In this document: in pieces, positions 1-5,579 of the stretch
Numbering within the stretch: the first letter of the stretch is position 1
How the letters are laid out: each line of letters starts with the position of its first letter
DNA from: Pseudomonadota bacterium
GTDB lineage: Bacteria; BMS3Abin14
Assembly (NCBI GenBank): GCA_030636965.1
Contig: DAOVVW010000068.1
Coordinates: 1-6,041 of the forward strand
Length of the DNA stretch: 6,041 nt
Reading direction: 5' to 3'
Notes under the pieces: model-generated
Seen by the model: the letters and a program-made list of their open reading frames with translations, nothing else
Databases searched by the model: none
What the model was told of the DNA's origin: nothing
Translations under genes and position numbers: made by a program

Positions 1-1
1 C

Positions 2-319
2 CCGACTGATCGTTCTGACAATATCAGTCCCGACGGGACAACTGCTCGTGAACGCGAGGGCGATATGGACAACAGCGGTCATACTGTTATCGCCTGGCTA
101 CAGTCCACTACCGGTGGATCAAAGATGTTCATGAGCGAACGGAACGACTCTTCTGCGGGTTGGACTCATCCCACTGACCTCACAGATTACATCAGTCCCG
201 ATGGAGGGTCAGGAGCACGACCTCCTTACGTTGCGGTTGGAGGTAACGGTAACGCTATTGTTGTCTGGCGTGAAGTAAACGGCAGCCGTGACCAGCTTTA
301 TTTGAGCGAAAAGAAATAA
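2..319 (+). CDS. C-terminal part of a secreted-type repeat (beta-propeller-like) protein
   Basis: The reading frame is open from the window edge to the TAA at 317-319, so this is the last 105 residues of a larger protein and its true start lies outside. Two copies of one repeat are visible. Each begins with ISPDG (codons 8-12 and 64-68, about 56 residues apart), continues to a glycine-rich stretch with an A-W or V-W strand (TVIAWLQ, AIVVWRE), and ends with a LYLSE or MFMSE strand. Repeats of this size, rich in beta strand with W and G at fixed places, resemble propeller blades of extracellular sialidase-like or WD40-like proteins. The chain stops right after the last blade (LYLSEKK), with no anchor domain. 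An ATG at 65 lies inside the first repeat and is unlikely to be the start. I infer a surface or periplasmic protein; ligand and exact family are unknown. Confidence 0.6.
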   Translation, partial: PTDRSDNISPDGTTAREREGDMDNSGHTVIAWLQSTTGGSKMFMSERNDSSAGWTHPTDLTDYISPDGGSGARPPYVAVGGNGNAIVVWREVNGSRDQLYLSEKK

Positions 320-335
320 GCCGTATTTCACATTT

Positions 336-440
336 CGGGGTCAGACCCTATTCCGATTTTCTGTATTATCCCTGGTTTCCTTGCCATGCACCAGTATGAG
401 GATGTATCATGCCAAAATAATCAAAAGTGCTCTGACCCCG
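336..440. repeat. 105-bp element with 10-bp terminal inverted repeats (CGGGGTCAGA)
   Basis: CGGGGTCAGA at 336-345 is the exact reverse complement of TCTGACCCCG at 431-440. The interior of about 85 bp is non-coding and AT-richer. The GGGGTCAGACCC motif is one I associate with the ends of short palindromic or IS200-like (REP/RAYT type) repeats dispersed in environmental proteobacterial genomes; that association is from memory. The element lies between the repeat-protein gene and the GTPase gene, ending 40 bp before the GTPase start. It encodes no transposase, so it would be a non-autonomous copy or a remnant. It might also affect transcription across this junction. Confidence 0.5.
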
Positions 441-468
441 GTAAATTGACGCCGGTTGGTCGAACGTT

Positions 469-475
469 GAAGGAG
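469..475 (+). promoter_or_regulatory. Shine-Dalgarno site fixing the TTG start of the GTPase
   Basis: GAAGGAG ends 5 bases before the TTG at 481. This is a near-consensus site at good spacing. The first in-frame ATG of the GTPase reading frame is at residue 112, beyond the P-loop, so the TTG is the only start that is supported by a ribosome site and keeps the GTPase domain whole. Confidence 0.75.
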
Positions 476-480
476 TTTTT

Positions 481-2304
481 TTGACAGATCCGAAGGCCGA
501 AAGAAACAACAGCAACTCTTCACAAGAGGGAAAGGCTCATTCTGCCGGTAATTTGGGGGAACTTCTGGCACAGACTATCCACCTTCTCGAGAATCTCGGG
601 CCTGAACTAACAACCAACATTGAAAAATTAAGACTGCTTGAAAACCGCCTTGAGGCTGAGCACTTTCACCTGGCTGTTCTAGGTCAGTTCAAGAGAGGGA
701 AAAGCACATTACTTAACGCCCTTTTGGGTGAAGAGATCCTCCCTGCCTCAGTGGTGCCGCTAACAGCCATACCCACGTTTATTCGCTGGGGTCCTGAGCA
801 AAAGATCCTTATTATGTTCGAGGACGACAGGCCGCCGGAGGAATTCGTACCCGATGAAGAAAACGGCCTCACGGATTATCTGAACAGGTTCGTCACTGAA
901 GAATCAAATCCGAAAAACACCAAGAAAGTGCTTCAGGCGGAGGTATTTCATCCCTCAAAGCTCCTTTCAGGGGGGCTCGTTCTCATCGACACACCCGGTA
1001 TCGGCTCTACCTACCAGCACAATACCGTGACAACCCTGAACTTCCTGCCCCAGTGTGATGCTGCTCTTTTTCTCGTTTCCGCTGATCCGCCGGTGACTGA
1101 AGTCGAAATAGATTTTCTGCGTGAAGTAGCCACGAAGGTCTCCCATCTCTTCTTTATCTTCAACAAGACGGACTACCTGAGAGACCAGGACAGGGAAACT
1201 GCGCTTGCCTTTTTCAAAGGAGTGCTGACAGAACAGGCCGTGATCCCTGAAAACGCTCCCATATTCCCTCTTTCAGCGCTTAATGCCCTTGAGGCAAAGC
1301 AGAATGAAGATCAGGAGCTTCTTGAAACGAGCGGACTTGAGGGGGTCAGAGCACATCTGGTTGATTTTCTGGTAAACGAAAAGGCCAGGGTCCTCGCCGA
1401 GGCCCTGGCAAGGAAGGGCGCGGATATAGCCGCCCAGGTGCTTATGCAGCTTAACCTCACGTCACGCTCACTGCAGATTCCGATCGAGAGCCTGGGCGAG
1501 CGATTGTCCCTTCTTGAAGAGAAGATAAGGGAGGCCGAGAGACAGAGACTTTCGGCAGGAGATCTTCTGACGGGCGACAGGAAGAGGACCGTGGAGTTTC
1601 TGGAGCGGCAGTCGGCAACCCTGAGGAATAAAGCCGCGGTGCATTTCGAGAGTGTGCTCCTTGAAGCCACCGCCACATCAAAAAGTGGTGAGTCCATTGA
1701 CAAGCAGGCCCGTGAGGCTCTCACTGAAACAATTCCCGACTTCTTCGAACACGAGCTTGGTGAGGTCATGGCAGAGTTTGACGAACACGTGGCCCGGATC
1801 CTGAAACCGCATCAGACAAGAGCAGATGAACTCATCGAGGCCGTAAGTAAAGGGGCTGCTGAACTTTTTGAGATCCCCTACCAGGCACCAGAAAGCGAAG
1901 GTTCCTTCGAAGCCGCAAGACAGCCCTATTGGGTAACCCACAAATGGAGCTCATCCCTTAACCCCCTTCATTCAGGTCTTTTCGACTGGATACTACCTGC
2001 CGGATTAAAGAGATCATTGATACTGAAGCGCCTCATGGGACACCTGGAGGATCTGGTCATTCACAACGTGGAGAATCTGAGGTGGGCCACGCTCCAGAAC
2101 CTGGATCACGCCTTCAGAAAATTCATATCCGATCTGGACGACGGACTTTCCGAGACCATCTCGGCCACTCACGGTGCAATTGAGGCCGTGATCGAGCACA
2201 GAAAAAACCATGCTGAAAATATAGCTGAGGAGATGTTTCAACTTGAGTCCTCTATCGAAAACATGACAACTCTGGAAAAAGCCCTCAGAAACTTTACACC
2301 CTGA
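481..2304 (+). CDS. dynamin-family (bacterial dynamin-like) GTPase
   Basis: This 607-residue protein has the G motifs of a dynamin-type large GTPase. They are the P-loop GQFKRGKS at residues 68-75, a VVPLTAIPT switch I segment at 91-99 (likely T95), DTPG at 170-173, NKTD at 228-231 and a SAL motif at 265-267. The remaining 300 or so residues are charged and helical, with coiled-coil-like stretches near 336-360 and 555-600, as expected of the stalk of bacterial dynamin-like proteins. A more hydrophobic segment around 499-517 (FDWILPAGLK and after) could be a membrane-contacting tip, but I cannot prove this. Family members bind GTP, assemble on membranes and remodel or protect them; the role here is unknown. 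Bacterial dynamins often come as adjacent pairs, but no second GTPase is visible next to this one. Translation starts at TTG. There are 44 bp between its TGA and the downstream barrel-protein gene. Confidence 0.9.
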   Translation: MTDPKAERNNSNSSQEGKAHSAGNLGELLAQTIHLLENLGPELTTNIEKLRLLENRLEAEHFHLAVLGQFKRGKSTLLNALLGEEILPASVVPLTAIPTFIRWGPEQKILIMFEDDRPPEEFVPDEENGLTDYLNRFVTEESNPKNTKKVLQAEVFHPSKLLSGGLVLIDTPGIGSTYQHNTVTTLNFLPQCDAALFLVSADPPVTEVEIDFLREVATKVSHLFFIFNKTDYLRDQDRETALAFFKGVLTEQAVIPENAPIFPLSALNALEAKQNEDQELLETSGLEGVRAHLVDFLVNEKARVLAEALARKGADIAAQVLMQLNLTSRSLQIPIESLGERLSLLEEKIREAERQRLSAGDLLTGDRKRTVEFLERQSATLRNKAAVHFESVLLEATATSKSGESIDKQAREALTETIPDFFEHELGEVMAEFDEHVARILKPHQTRADELIEAVSKGAAELFEIPYQAPESEGSFEAARQPYWVTHKWSSSLNPLHSGLFDWILPAGLKRSLILKRLMGHLEDLVIHNVENLRWATLQNLDHAFRKFISDLDDGLSETISATHGAIEAVIEHRKNHAENIAEEMFQLESSIENMTTLEKALRNFTP

Positions 2305-2322
2305 TATACTCTCCATTATATA
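2293..2322 (+). promoter_or_regulatory. possible sigma70-type promoter for the barrel-protein gene
   Basis: TTTACA at 2293-2298 matches the -35 consensus at five of six positions, and TATATA at 2317-2322 matches the -10 at four of six, with an 18-bp spacer. The -35 overlaps the last codons of the GTPase gene. A transcript starting near 2329 would leave about 20 bases of leader including the ribosome site. This is a pattern match only, and co-transcription with the GTPase gene is equally possible. Confidence 0.3.
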
Positions 2323-2348
2323 AGCCACTTCCCATAAGGAGGATTGAG

Positions 2349-2906
2349 ATGCGCAGAAATATTCTACTAATATGTATTTGGGTGCTTGCCATTGTGATGG
2401 CTGCTGTACCAGCAAGTGCTGGAAACTGGTACTTCGGAGGTGGGGTGGATGTTGCTGGTGTGGAAAGCAAACAGCCATTCCTCACCGACCAGAACGGTTT
2501 TGGACTTATCCTTAACGGCGGATACAGGTTTACCGAGAATATTTCTCTCGATGTCGCTATTTCGAGCCTGGCGTTGGAGGATACAGGGGGGGCGGATATC
2601 ACATATTCCATTTTCAGTATCGGACCGAAAATAGATTTCCTCTCAGTCTACAACAACGGCTGGTCCCCCTGGGTTCTGTTCGGCCTGACAAGTCACGTCC
2701 TCTCCTGGGACAACTTTTTCGATGAAGTTGACGGTAGCGGAATTTCCTTCGCCCTGGGTGCCGACTTCAGGGTAACCTACTCCGGCGTGATACAGGTCGC
2801 CCTGAGGACACACTCCTTCGATGGAGAATGGAACTTCAACGCCGTGGACTACGATACTGACACAACTGAATTCACTGTAAGTTATATCTGGAATACGTGG
2901 CGGTAG
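2349..2906 (+). CDS. small outer-membrane beta-barrel protein
   Basis: The 185-residue product starts with a classical signal peptide: MRRN, then a hydrophobic core at about residues 5-20, then an ASA cleavage site at 22-24. The mature part of about 161 residues alternates polar and hydrophobic residues in strands separated by short turns (for example NWYFGGGVDVAG, FGLILNGGYRF, ISLDVAISSLAL, YSIFSIGPKIDF, SPWVLFGLTSHVL, ISFALGADFRV, VIQVALRTHSF, TTEFTVSYIW). About eight such strands fit an eight-stranded barrel of the OmpA/OmpW-like or OMP_b-brl type. The C-terminal strand ends in Trp-Arg rather than with the usual terminal aromatic. The start is supported by AAGGAGG at 2336-2342, six bases before the ATG. 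Its specific function cannot be read from sequence. It lies 44 bp after the dynamin-like gene and may share its transcript. Confidence 0.75.
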   Translation: MRRNILLICIWVLAIVMAAVPASAGNWYFGGGVDVAGVESKQPFLTDQNGFGLILNGGYRFTENISLDVAISSLALEDTGGADITYSIFSIGPKIDFLSVYNNGWSPWVLFGLTSHVLSWDNFFDEVDGSGISFALGADFRVTYSGVIQVALRTHSFDGEWNFNAVDYDTDTTEFTVSYIWNTWR

Positions 2907-2933
2907 TGAGTGGGTCAGCGCCTAATGCCCGAT

Positions 2934-3059
2934 GTCCAAGATCCAAAATCATGATGCGTAATGAGTAATGCGTTATGCGTGACTTGTGATCGGTGATTAA
3001 TCAAAGTTTCTGGTTTCTCGTTTCCAGTTTTTTATTCTGACTACTGACTTCTGGATTCT
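2934..3059. repeat. degenerate heptanucleotide repeat array, 18 units
   Basis: The segment divides into 18 consecutive 7-bp units with no break in phase. The sequence drifts in blocks: GTCCAAG/ATCCAAA, then TGCGTAA, TGAGTAA, TGCGTTA, TGCGTGA, then GTGA-ending units, then TGGTTTC/TCGTTTC, then GACTACT/GACTTCT/GGATTCT. It fills nearly all of the gap between the barrel-protein gene and the hydrolase gene, ending 28 bp before the hydrolase ATG. It resembles the short tandemly repeated heptanucleotides (STRR) described in cyanobacteria and similar low-complexity gaps in uncultured deltaproteobacteria. No ORF of note and no clear terminator is seen here. Confidence 0.7.
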
Positions 3060-3087
3060 GGAATCCGCCCCAACCCGGAGGTACAAA

Positions 3088-3822
3088 ATGAAATGGTTCA
3101 TTCTACTTCTAAGTAGTTGTTTCATACTGGCAACGTTCACTTCACCCTCACAAGCCATGGAAAAAGATATCATCAAAACGTCAGATGGGAACCTGACCAT
3201 AACCTTTGTTGGACACGGAACCCTGATTTTCGAGTTCGGGAAAAAAGTGATTCACATCGATCCCTATAGCAAGCTCACGGATTATACGTCTCTACCGAAG
3301 GCCGATGTAATCTTTATAACTCATGAACATCGAGATCATCTGGACTTATCTGCGCTGGAAAAGATCCGAACCGATAAGACAGGGTTCATACTCAACCAGG
3401 CAGCCGCTGATAAACTAGGAAGCGGCAAAGTGATGAAGAACGGGGACAGAATGGAGATCGCGGGCCTGACCGTAGAGGCTGTCCCGGCCTACAATCTGGT
3501 CCATATGAGGAGCGAGGGAGTTCCATTTCATCCTGAAGGCAACGGCAACGGATATATTATCACCTTCGGCGACAAGAAAGTTTATGTTGCAGGCGACACC
3601 GAGAACGTACCGGAGATGAAGGCCTTAAAAGACATCGATATCGCATTTTTGCCCATGAATCTGCCTTATACAATGACACCGGAGATGGTTGCTGACGCAG
3701 CAAAGGCATTCCGGCCGACAATACTCTATCCATATCATTTTGGAGAGACAGGCACTTCAAAGATCGTTGAACTACTGAAGGATACCAGGGATATCGAGGT
3801 AAGAATCAGAAGTATGAAGTAG
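3088..3822 (+). CDS. exported UlaG-like metallo-beta-lactamase-fold hydrolase
   Basis: The 244-residue product begins with a signal peptide (hydrophobic residues 4-17, likely cleavage after SQA at 21-23). The mature part is a compact metallo-beta-lactamase domain of the UlaG/UPF0173 type. It has VGHGT at 41-45, the metal-binding motif THEHRDH at 78-84 (H79, H81, D83, H84), the family motif HPEGNGNGY at 148-156, AGDTE at 168-172 with metal ligand D170, and YPYHFGET at 214-221 with H217. All expected dinuclear metal ligands are present, so it should be an active hydrolase; the substrate is unknown. Most UlaG-like proteins are cytoplasmic, so export to the periplasm is notable. An LSSC at 8-11 could mimic a lipobox, but a long hydrophobic stretch follows it, so I favour signal peptidase I. 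GGAGG at 3077-3081 lies six bases before the ATG. Heptad repeat arrays flank the gene on both sides. Confidence 0.88.
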   Translation: MKWFILLLSSCFILATFTSPSQAMEKDIIKTSDGNLTITFVGHGTLIFEFGKKVIHIDPYSKLTDYTSLPKADVIFITHEHRDHLDLSALEKIRTDKTGFILNQAAADKLGSGKVMKNGDRMEIAGLTVEAVPAYNLVHMRSEGVPFHPEGNGNGYIITFGDKKVYVAGDTENVPEMKALKDIDIAFLPMNLPYTMTPEMVADAAKAFRPTILYPYHFGETGTSKIVELLKDTRDIEVRIRSMK

Positions 3823-3832
3823 TGTTTGAACT

Positions 3833-3902
3833 GTCCAAGGTCCAACGTCCAACGCCCAACGTGATGAGTGATTAGTAATTGGTGATTAGTGATTAGTGAT
3901 TA
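3833..3902. repeat. heptanucleotide repeat array, 10 units (GTCCAAC then GTGATTA)
   Basis: Ten heptads follow each other in exact phase. Four are of the GTCCAAC type (GTCCAAG, GTCCAAC twice, GCCCAAC). Six are of the GTGATTA type (GTGATGA, GTGATTA, GTAATTG, then GTGATTA three times). The array starts 10 bp after the hydrolase stop codon. The upstream array at 2934-3059 opens with the same GTCCAAG-type block and also moves on to GTGA/TTA units, so the two arrays bracketing the hydrolase gene are related and lie in the same orientation. There are no unique spacers, so this is not a CRISPR array. Confidence 0.8.
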
Positions 3903-3940
3903 GAGTAAAATGGTCAACCTAATGCTCTAACCCAACAATT

Positions 3941-4021
3941 CTCTCTCCGTGGCCTCCGTGTCTCCGTGGTGAACCCAAGGCCAGGCTTTTTCTCTGTGCT
4001 CTCTGTGAACTCTGTGGTTCA
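3941..4021. repeat. paired CACGGAG / CACAGAG repeat clusters in a convergent gap
   Basis: Read on the minus strand, 3989-4021 carries CACAGAG three times with a 9-bp period, preceded by AACC. The cluster at 3941-3973 carries CACGGAG three times with 8-9 bp spacing, preceded by TTCAC. The two clusters are variants of one unit, separated by about 15 bp. Such ACCACGGAGACACGGAG strings are common in intergenic DNA of environmental bacteria; function is unknown. They lie between the convergent hydrolase and selenoprotein genes, directly after the selenoprotein stop. The rest of 3823-4041 shows no gene and no convincing intrinsic terminator. Confidence 0.65.
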
Positions 4022-4041
4022 AGCCCGGTTTCTACTATTTT

Positions 4042-4755
4042 CTATTCTACGAAATCCTCCAGAACAGGGCCCTTCTCCGCCTCCAGGAGTTTCAGGGCAG
4101 CTACAAGCACTCTGGTCTGGAGAGCAGGGTCGTCGGGAAGACCCAGGGGGCGGCCCAGTTCGAAGGGCACCCACAAAGCCCGGGGTGGCCTTATTATTTC
4201 GGTGTGCTCCCGTATCAAGCTGATCTGGGTCGTCGCTACACCTTCCTCTTCCAGGTAATGCGCAAGCCCGCCCACGGCGCGCGTGCAGTTTGGTCAGACA
4301 GGAACCAGGATGACAGCATCAATCGAATCTCCTTTAAGCAATCCGGCCAACTTGCGGGCCTGCTGTTCCATGTCTCTGGGATCGGTGGCTCCCATAAAGG
4401 AGAAGTGGTTATTCCCAACGCTTCGGGCAACGCCACCTTCCACCAGTTCACTTAACCGATCTATAGGGAATATTACGTTAATGTCCTGAGCGAATCCCGT
4501 CCGGTCGAAATTGGGAGAGATGTGGGACATCACAAGGTCGCTGCCTTTAACACCTCCAGGGATAATACGGTAATCAGCAGAGTCTTTCCCAAAGTCGGGA
4601 TCACTTGGTGGATGAATTCCGGCTGTAGATATTATAGATATCCTGGCATCCTTCAGGTCCGGGCTCCTGGCCCAGGGTGTCGTCTCAAATTCCGGACATT
4701 CCAGGGCGGCCAGATACGAACGTTTTGGTTCTGGTATGTCGCTCAGTTTCACCAT
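4042..4755 (-). CDS. selenoprotein of the glycine/sarcosine/betaine/D-proline reductase B family (in-frame UGA = Sec)
   Basis: This 237-residue protein is read from the ATG at 4753-4755 through an in-frame TGA at 4294-4296 to the TAG at 4042-4044. The TGA is residue 154 and opens U-P-N-C (U154, C157), the U-x-x-C redox site typical of the GrdB/PrdB family. Family-like motifs lie on both sides: STAGIH at 43-48, DYRIIP at 61-66, SHIS at 77-80, QDINVIFPIDRL at 90-101, SFMGA at 119-123 and DAVILVPV just before Sec. After it come TRAVGGLAHYLEEEG, PPRALWVPFELGRPLGLP and a final helical segment. The length is close to that of the short PrdB subunit rather than the roughly 430-residue GrdB. Known members cleave the C-N bond of D-proline or glycine derivatives, with selenium attacking the substrate; here no partner subunit is visible, so the substrate is open. 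The gene starts one base after the acyltransferase stop and has GGAG at 4761-4764, suggesting translational coupling. A SECIS-like hairpin follows the UGA. Confidence 0.88.
4260..4282 (-). promoter_or_regulatory. SECIS-like hairpin downstream of the Sec UGA
   Basis: In the minus-strand RNA, counting the U of UGA as 1, GCGC at 15-18 can pair with GCGC at 34-37, and GCC at 19-21 with GGC at 29-31. A UU bulge is left on the 3' side and a 7-base GUGGGCG loop at the tip. Bacterial SECIS elements lie inside the coding region just after UGA and present a small G-containing loop at about this distance to SelB. The loop position and GG content fit. The fold was drawn by eye, with no energy calculation, and alternative pairings of this GC-rich stretch exist. 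Confidence 0.5.
4294..4296 (-). other. in-frame UGA read as selenocysteine
   Basis: The plus strand reads TCA here, giving TGA on the coding strand. The next codons give P-N-C-T-R-A-V-G-G, and the frame stays open for another 83 codons to a TAG. A simple nonsense mutation would not be expected to fall exactly on the family's redox-active residue. Confidence 0.87.
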
Positions 4756-4756
4756 A

Positions 4757-5542
4757 TCAACTCCACTCCTTCAGTTTGCCTGAAATATATTCAATTACAG
4801 ATTCGTGTTCTTCTTTACCGCTTCCGCTAATTGTTACAGGTTCACCAAAGGCAAACCGGACTCTTTTCGACAGGTCTATCCTGCCAAACTCCTTGACTAT
4901 CCTCCCGATACCCCACGCATCTGTCTTCAGGGCAACCGGGACAACCGGCACCTGGGCACGCCTTGCCAGCTTTACCCCGATAGTGTTGAATTGTTCAAGG
5001 TCGAGGCCCAGGCTCCGAGTAGTCTGGGGAAAGATAATCATTGATGTGCCGCCACGGAGCTTCTCCTGCCCCCCTTCCAGAACTGTCCTCAGATCCTCTC
5101 TGGGATTTACTCTACCGACAAGGACCGGATCCCTGCTCCTCATAACGTGCTTGAAAACTGGGTACTGGACCAGGTTTTCCTTGACGACGAAGGTTACTTC
5201 AAGGAAGGATTGAATTATACCCGGGAGCACCATGGTCTCCAGGGTACTCATATGGTTCCCGATAAACACACAGGGGGAATCCAGTTTCCTGAGGATATCG
5301 AGGCCCTCAACTGTAACATCCACCCCCACTGACTCAAGGGCCTGGAGTACTTTGAGACTGCTGTCTGCCCAGGCTTTGCTGTCGTAAAGACCCTTTTTTG
5401 CCTTGCTCGACGATCTGAAAATGATATCCAGGAAGGCGCTATACATAACGAGGTTGGGAAAGAGCCTGGCGAACCCGGAGATCTTTCGTTGAGGAGTTCT
5501 GTATATATCGCCAGAAACCAGATGCTTCATTGTAAATAGCAT
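4757..5542 (-). CDS. PlsC-type 1-acyl-sn-glycerol-3-phosphate acyltransferase family protein with variant motifs
   Basis: The 261-residue product has the layout of a lysophosphatidate acyltransferase (PlsC/LPLAT). Block I is GNHMSTLE at 95-102, block II is around VGRVNPRED at 142-150, block III is FPQTTRS at 171-177 and block IV is VPVVPVAL at 197-204. Typical members transfer an acyl chain to the sn-2 position of lysophosphatidic acid at the inner face of the cytoplasmic membrane. The usual H-x4-D is H97-x4-E102 here, and the usual FPEGTR is FPQTTR, so catalysis or substrate may differ; I recall similar variants as a subfamily in deltaproteobacteria. A mildly hydrophobic segment at 28-42 (FPNLVMYSAFLDIIF) could attach it to the membrane. 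The start is uncertain: ATG at 5540-5542 or at 5528-5530, neither with a strong ribosome site. It lies 37 bp after tag and one base before the selenoprotein gene, in a likely operon. Confidence 0.82.
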   Translation of the reverse strand: MLFTMKHLVSGDIYRTPQRKISGFARLFPNLVMYSAFLDIIFRSSSKAKKGLYDSKAWADSSLKVLQALESVGVDVTVEGLDILRKLDSPCVFIGNHMSTLETMVLPGIIQSFLEVTFVVKENLVQYPVFKHVMRSRDPVLVGRVNPREDLRTVLEGGQEKLRGGTSMIIFPQTTRSLGLDLEQFNTIGVKLARRAQVPVVPVALKTDAWGIGRIVKEFGRIDLSKRVRFAFGEPVTISGSGKEEHESVIEYISGKLKEWS

Positions 5543-5579
5543 GTGTTAATTGAAAGGGTCTTCATAAGGCAATTCCAGC

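Noticed and set aside
445..475. Promoter with TTGACG as -35 before the GTPase
   Set aside because: No acceptable -10 hexamer at 16-18 bp; the region runs into the ribosome site.
1311..1769. 152-residue minus-strand ORF inside the GTPase gene
   Set aside because: Serine- and arginine-rich translation typical of an antisense shadow; the plus-strand GTPase motifs explain this region fully.
3109..3120. Lipobox LSSC making the hydrolase a lipoprotein
   Set aside because: The Cys is at residue 11, inside the hydrophobic core, with more hydrophobic residues and a better SQA cleavage site after it.
2934..3902. CRISPR array
   Set aside because: The units are 7 bp, contiguous and without unique spacers, and no cas gene is present.
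3900..3930. Intrinsic terminator: TTAGAG at 3900-3905 can pair with CTCTAA at 3925-3930
   Set aside because: Only a 6-bp AT-rich stem with a 19-base loop and no T-run after it.
3966..4223. Plus-strand ORF of 85 residues in the convergent gap
   Set aside because: It begins in the CACAGAG-type repeats and then runs antisense to the selenoprotein C-terminus, with low-complexity proline-rich translation.
4042..4275. Separate 77-residue gene starting at GTG 4275 on the minus strand
   Set aside because: It has no ribosome site, begins in the middle of a conserved family block, and is in frame with the upstream part through the TGA; it is the C-terminal portion of the selenoprotein.
4294..4755. 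Selenoprotein gene as a pseudogene truncated by a nonsense mutation
   Set aside because: The TGA falls on the known Sec position of a U-x-x-C motif, the downstream frame is intact with family motifs, and there is a plausible SECIS hairpin.
4677..5213. 178-residue plus-strand ORF opposite the acyltransferase and selenoprotein genes
   Set aside because: It has no recognisable motif and runs across two well-supported minus-strand genes; it is a shadow frame.
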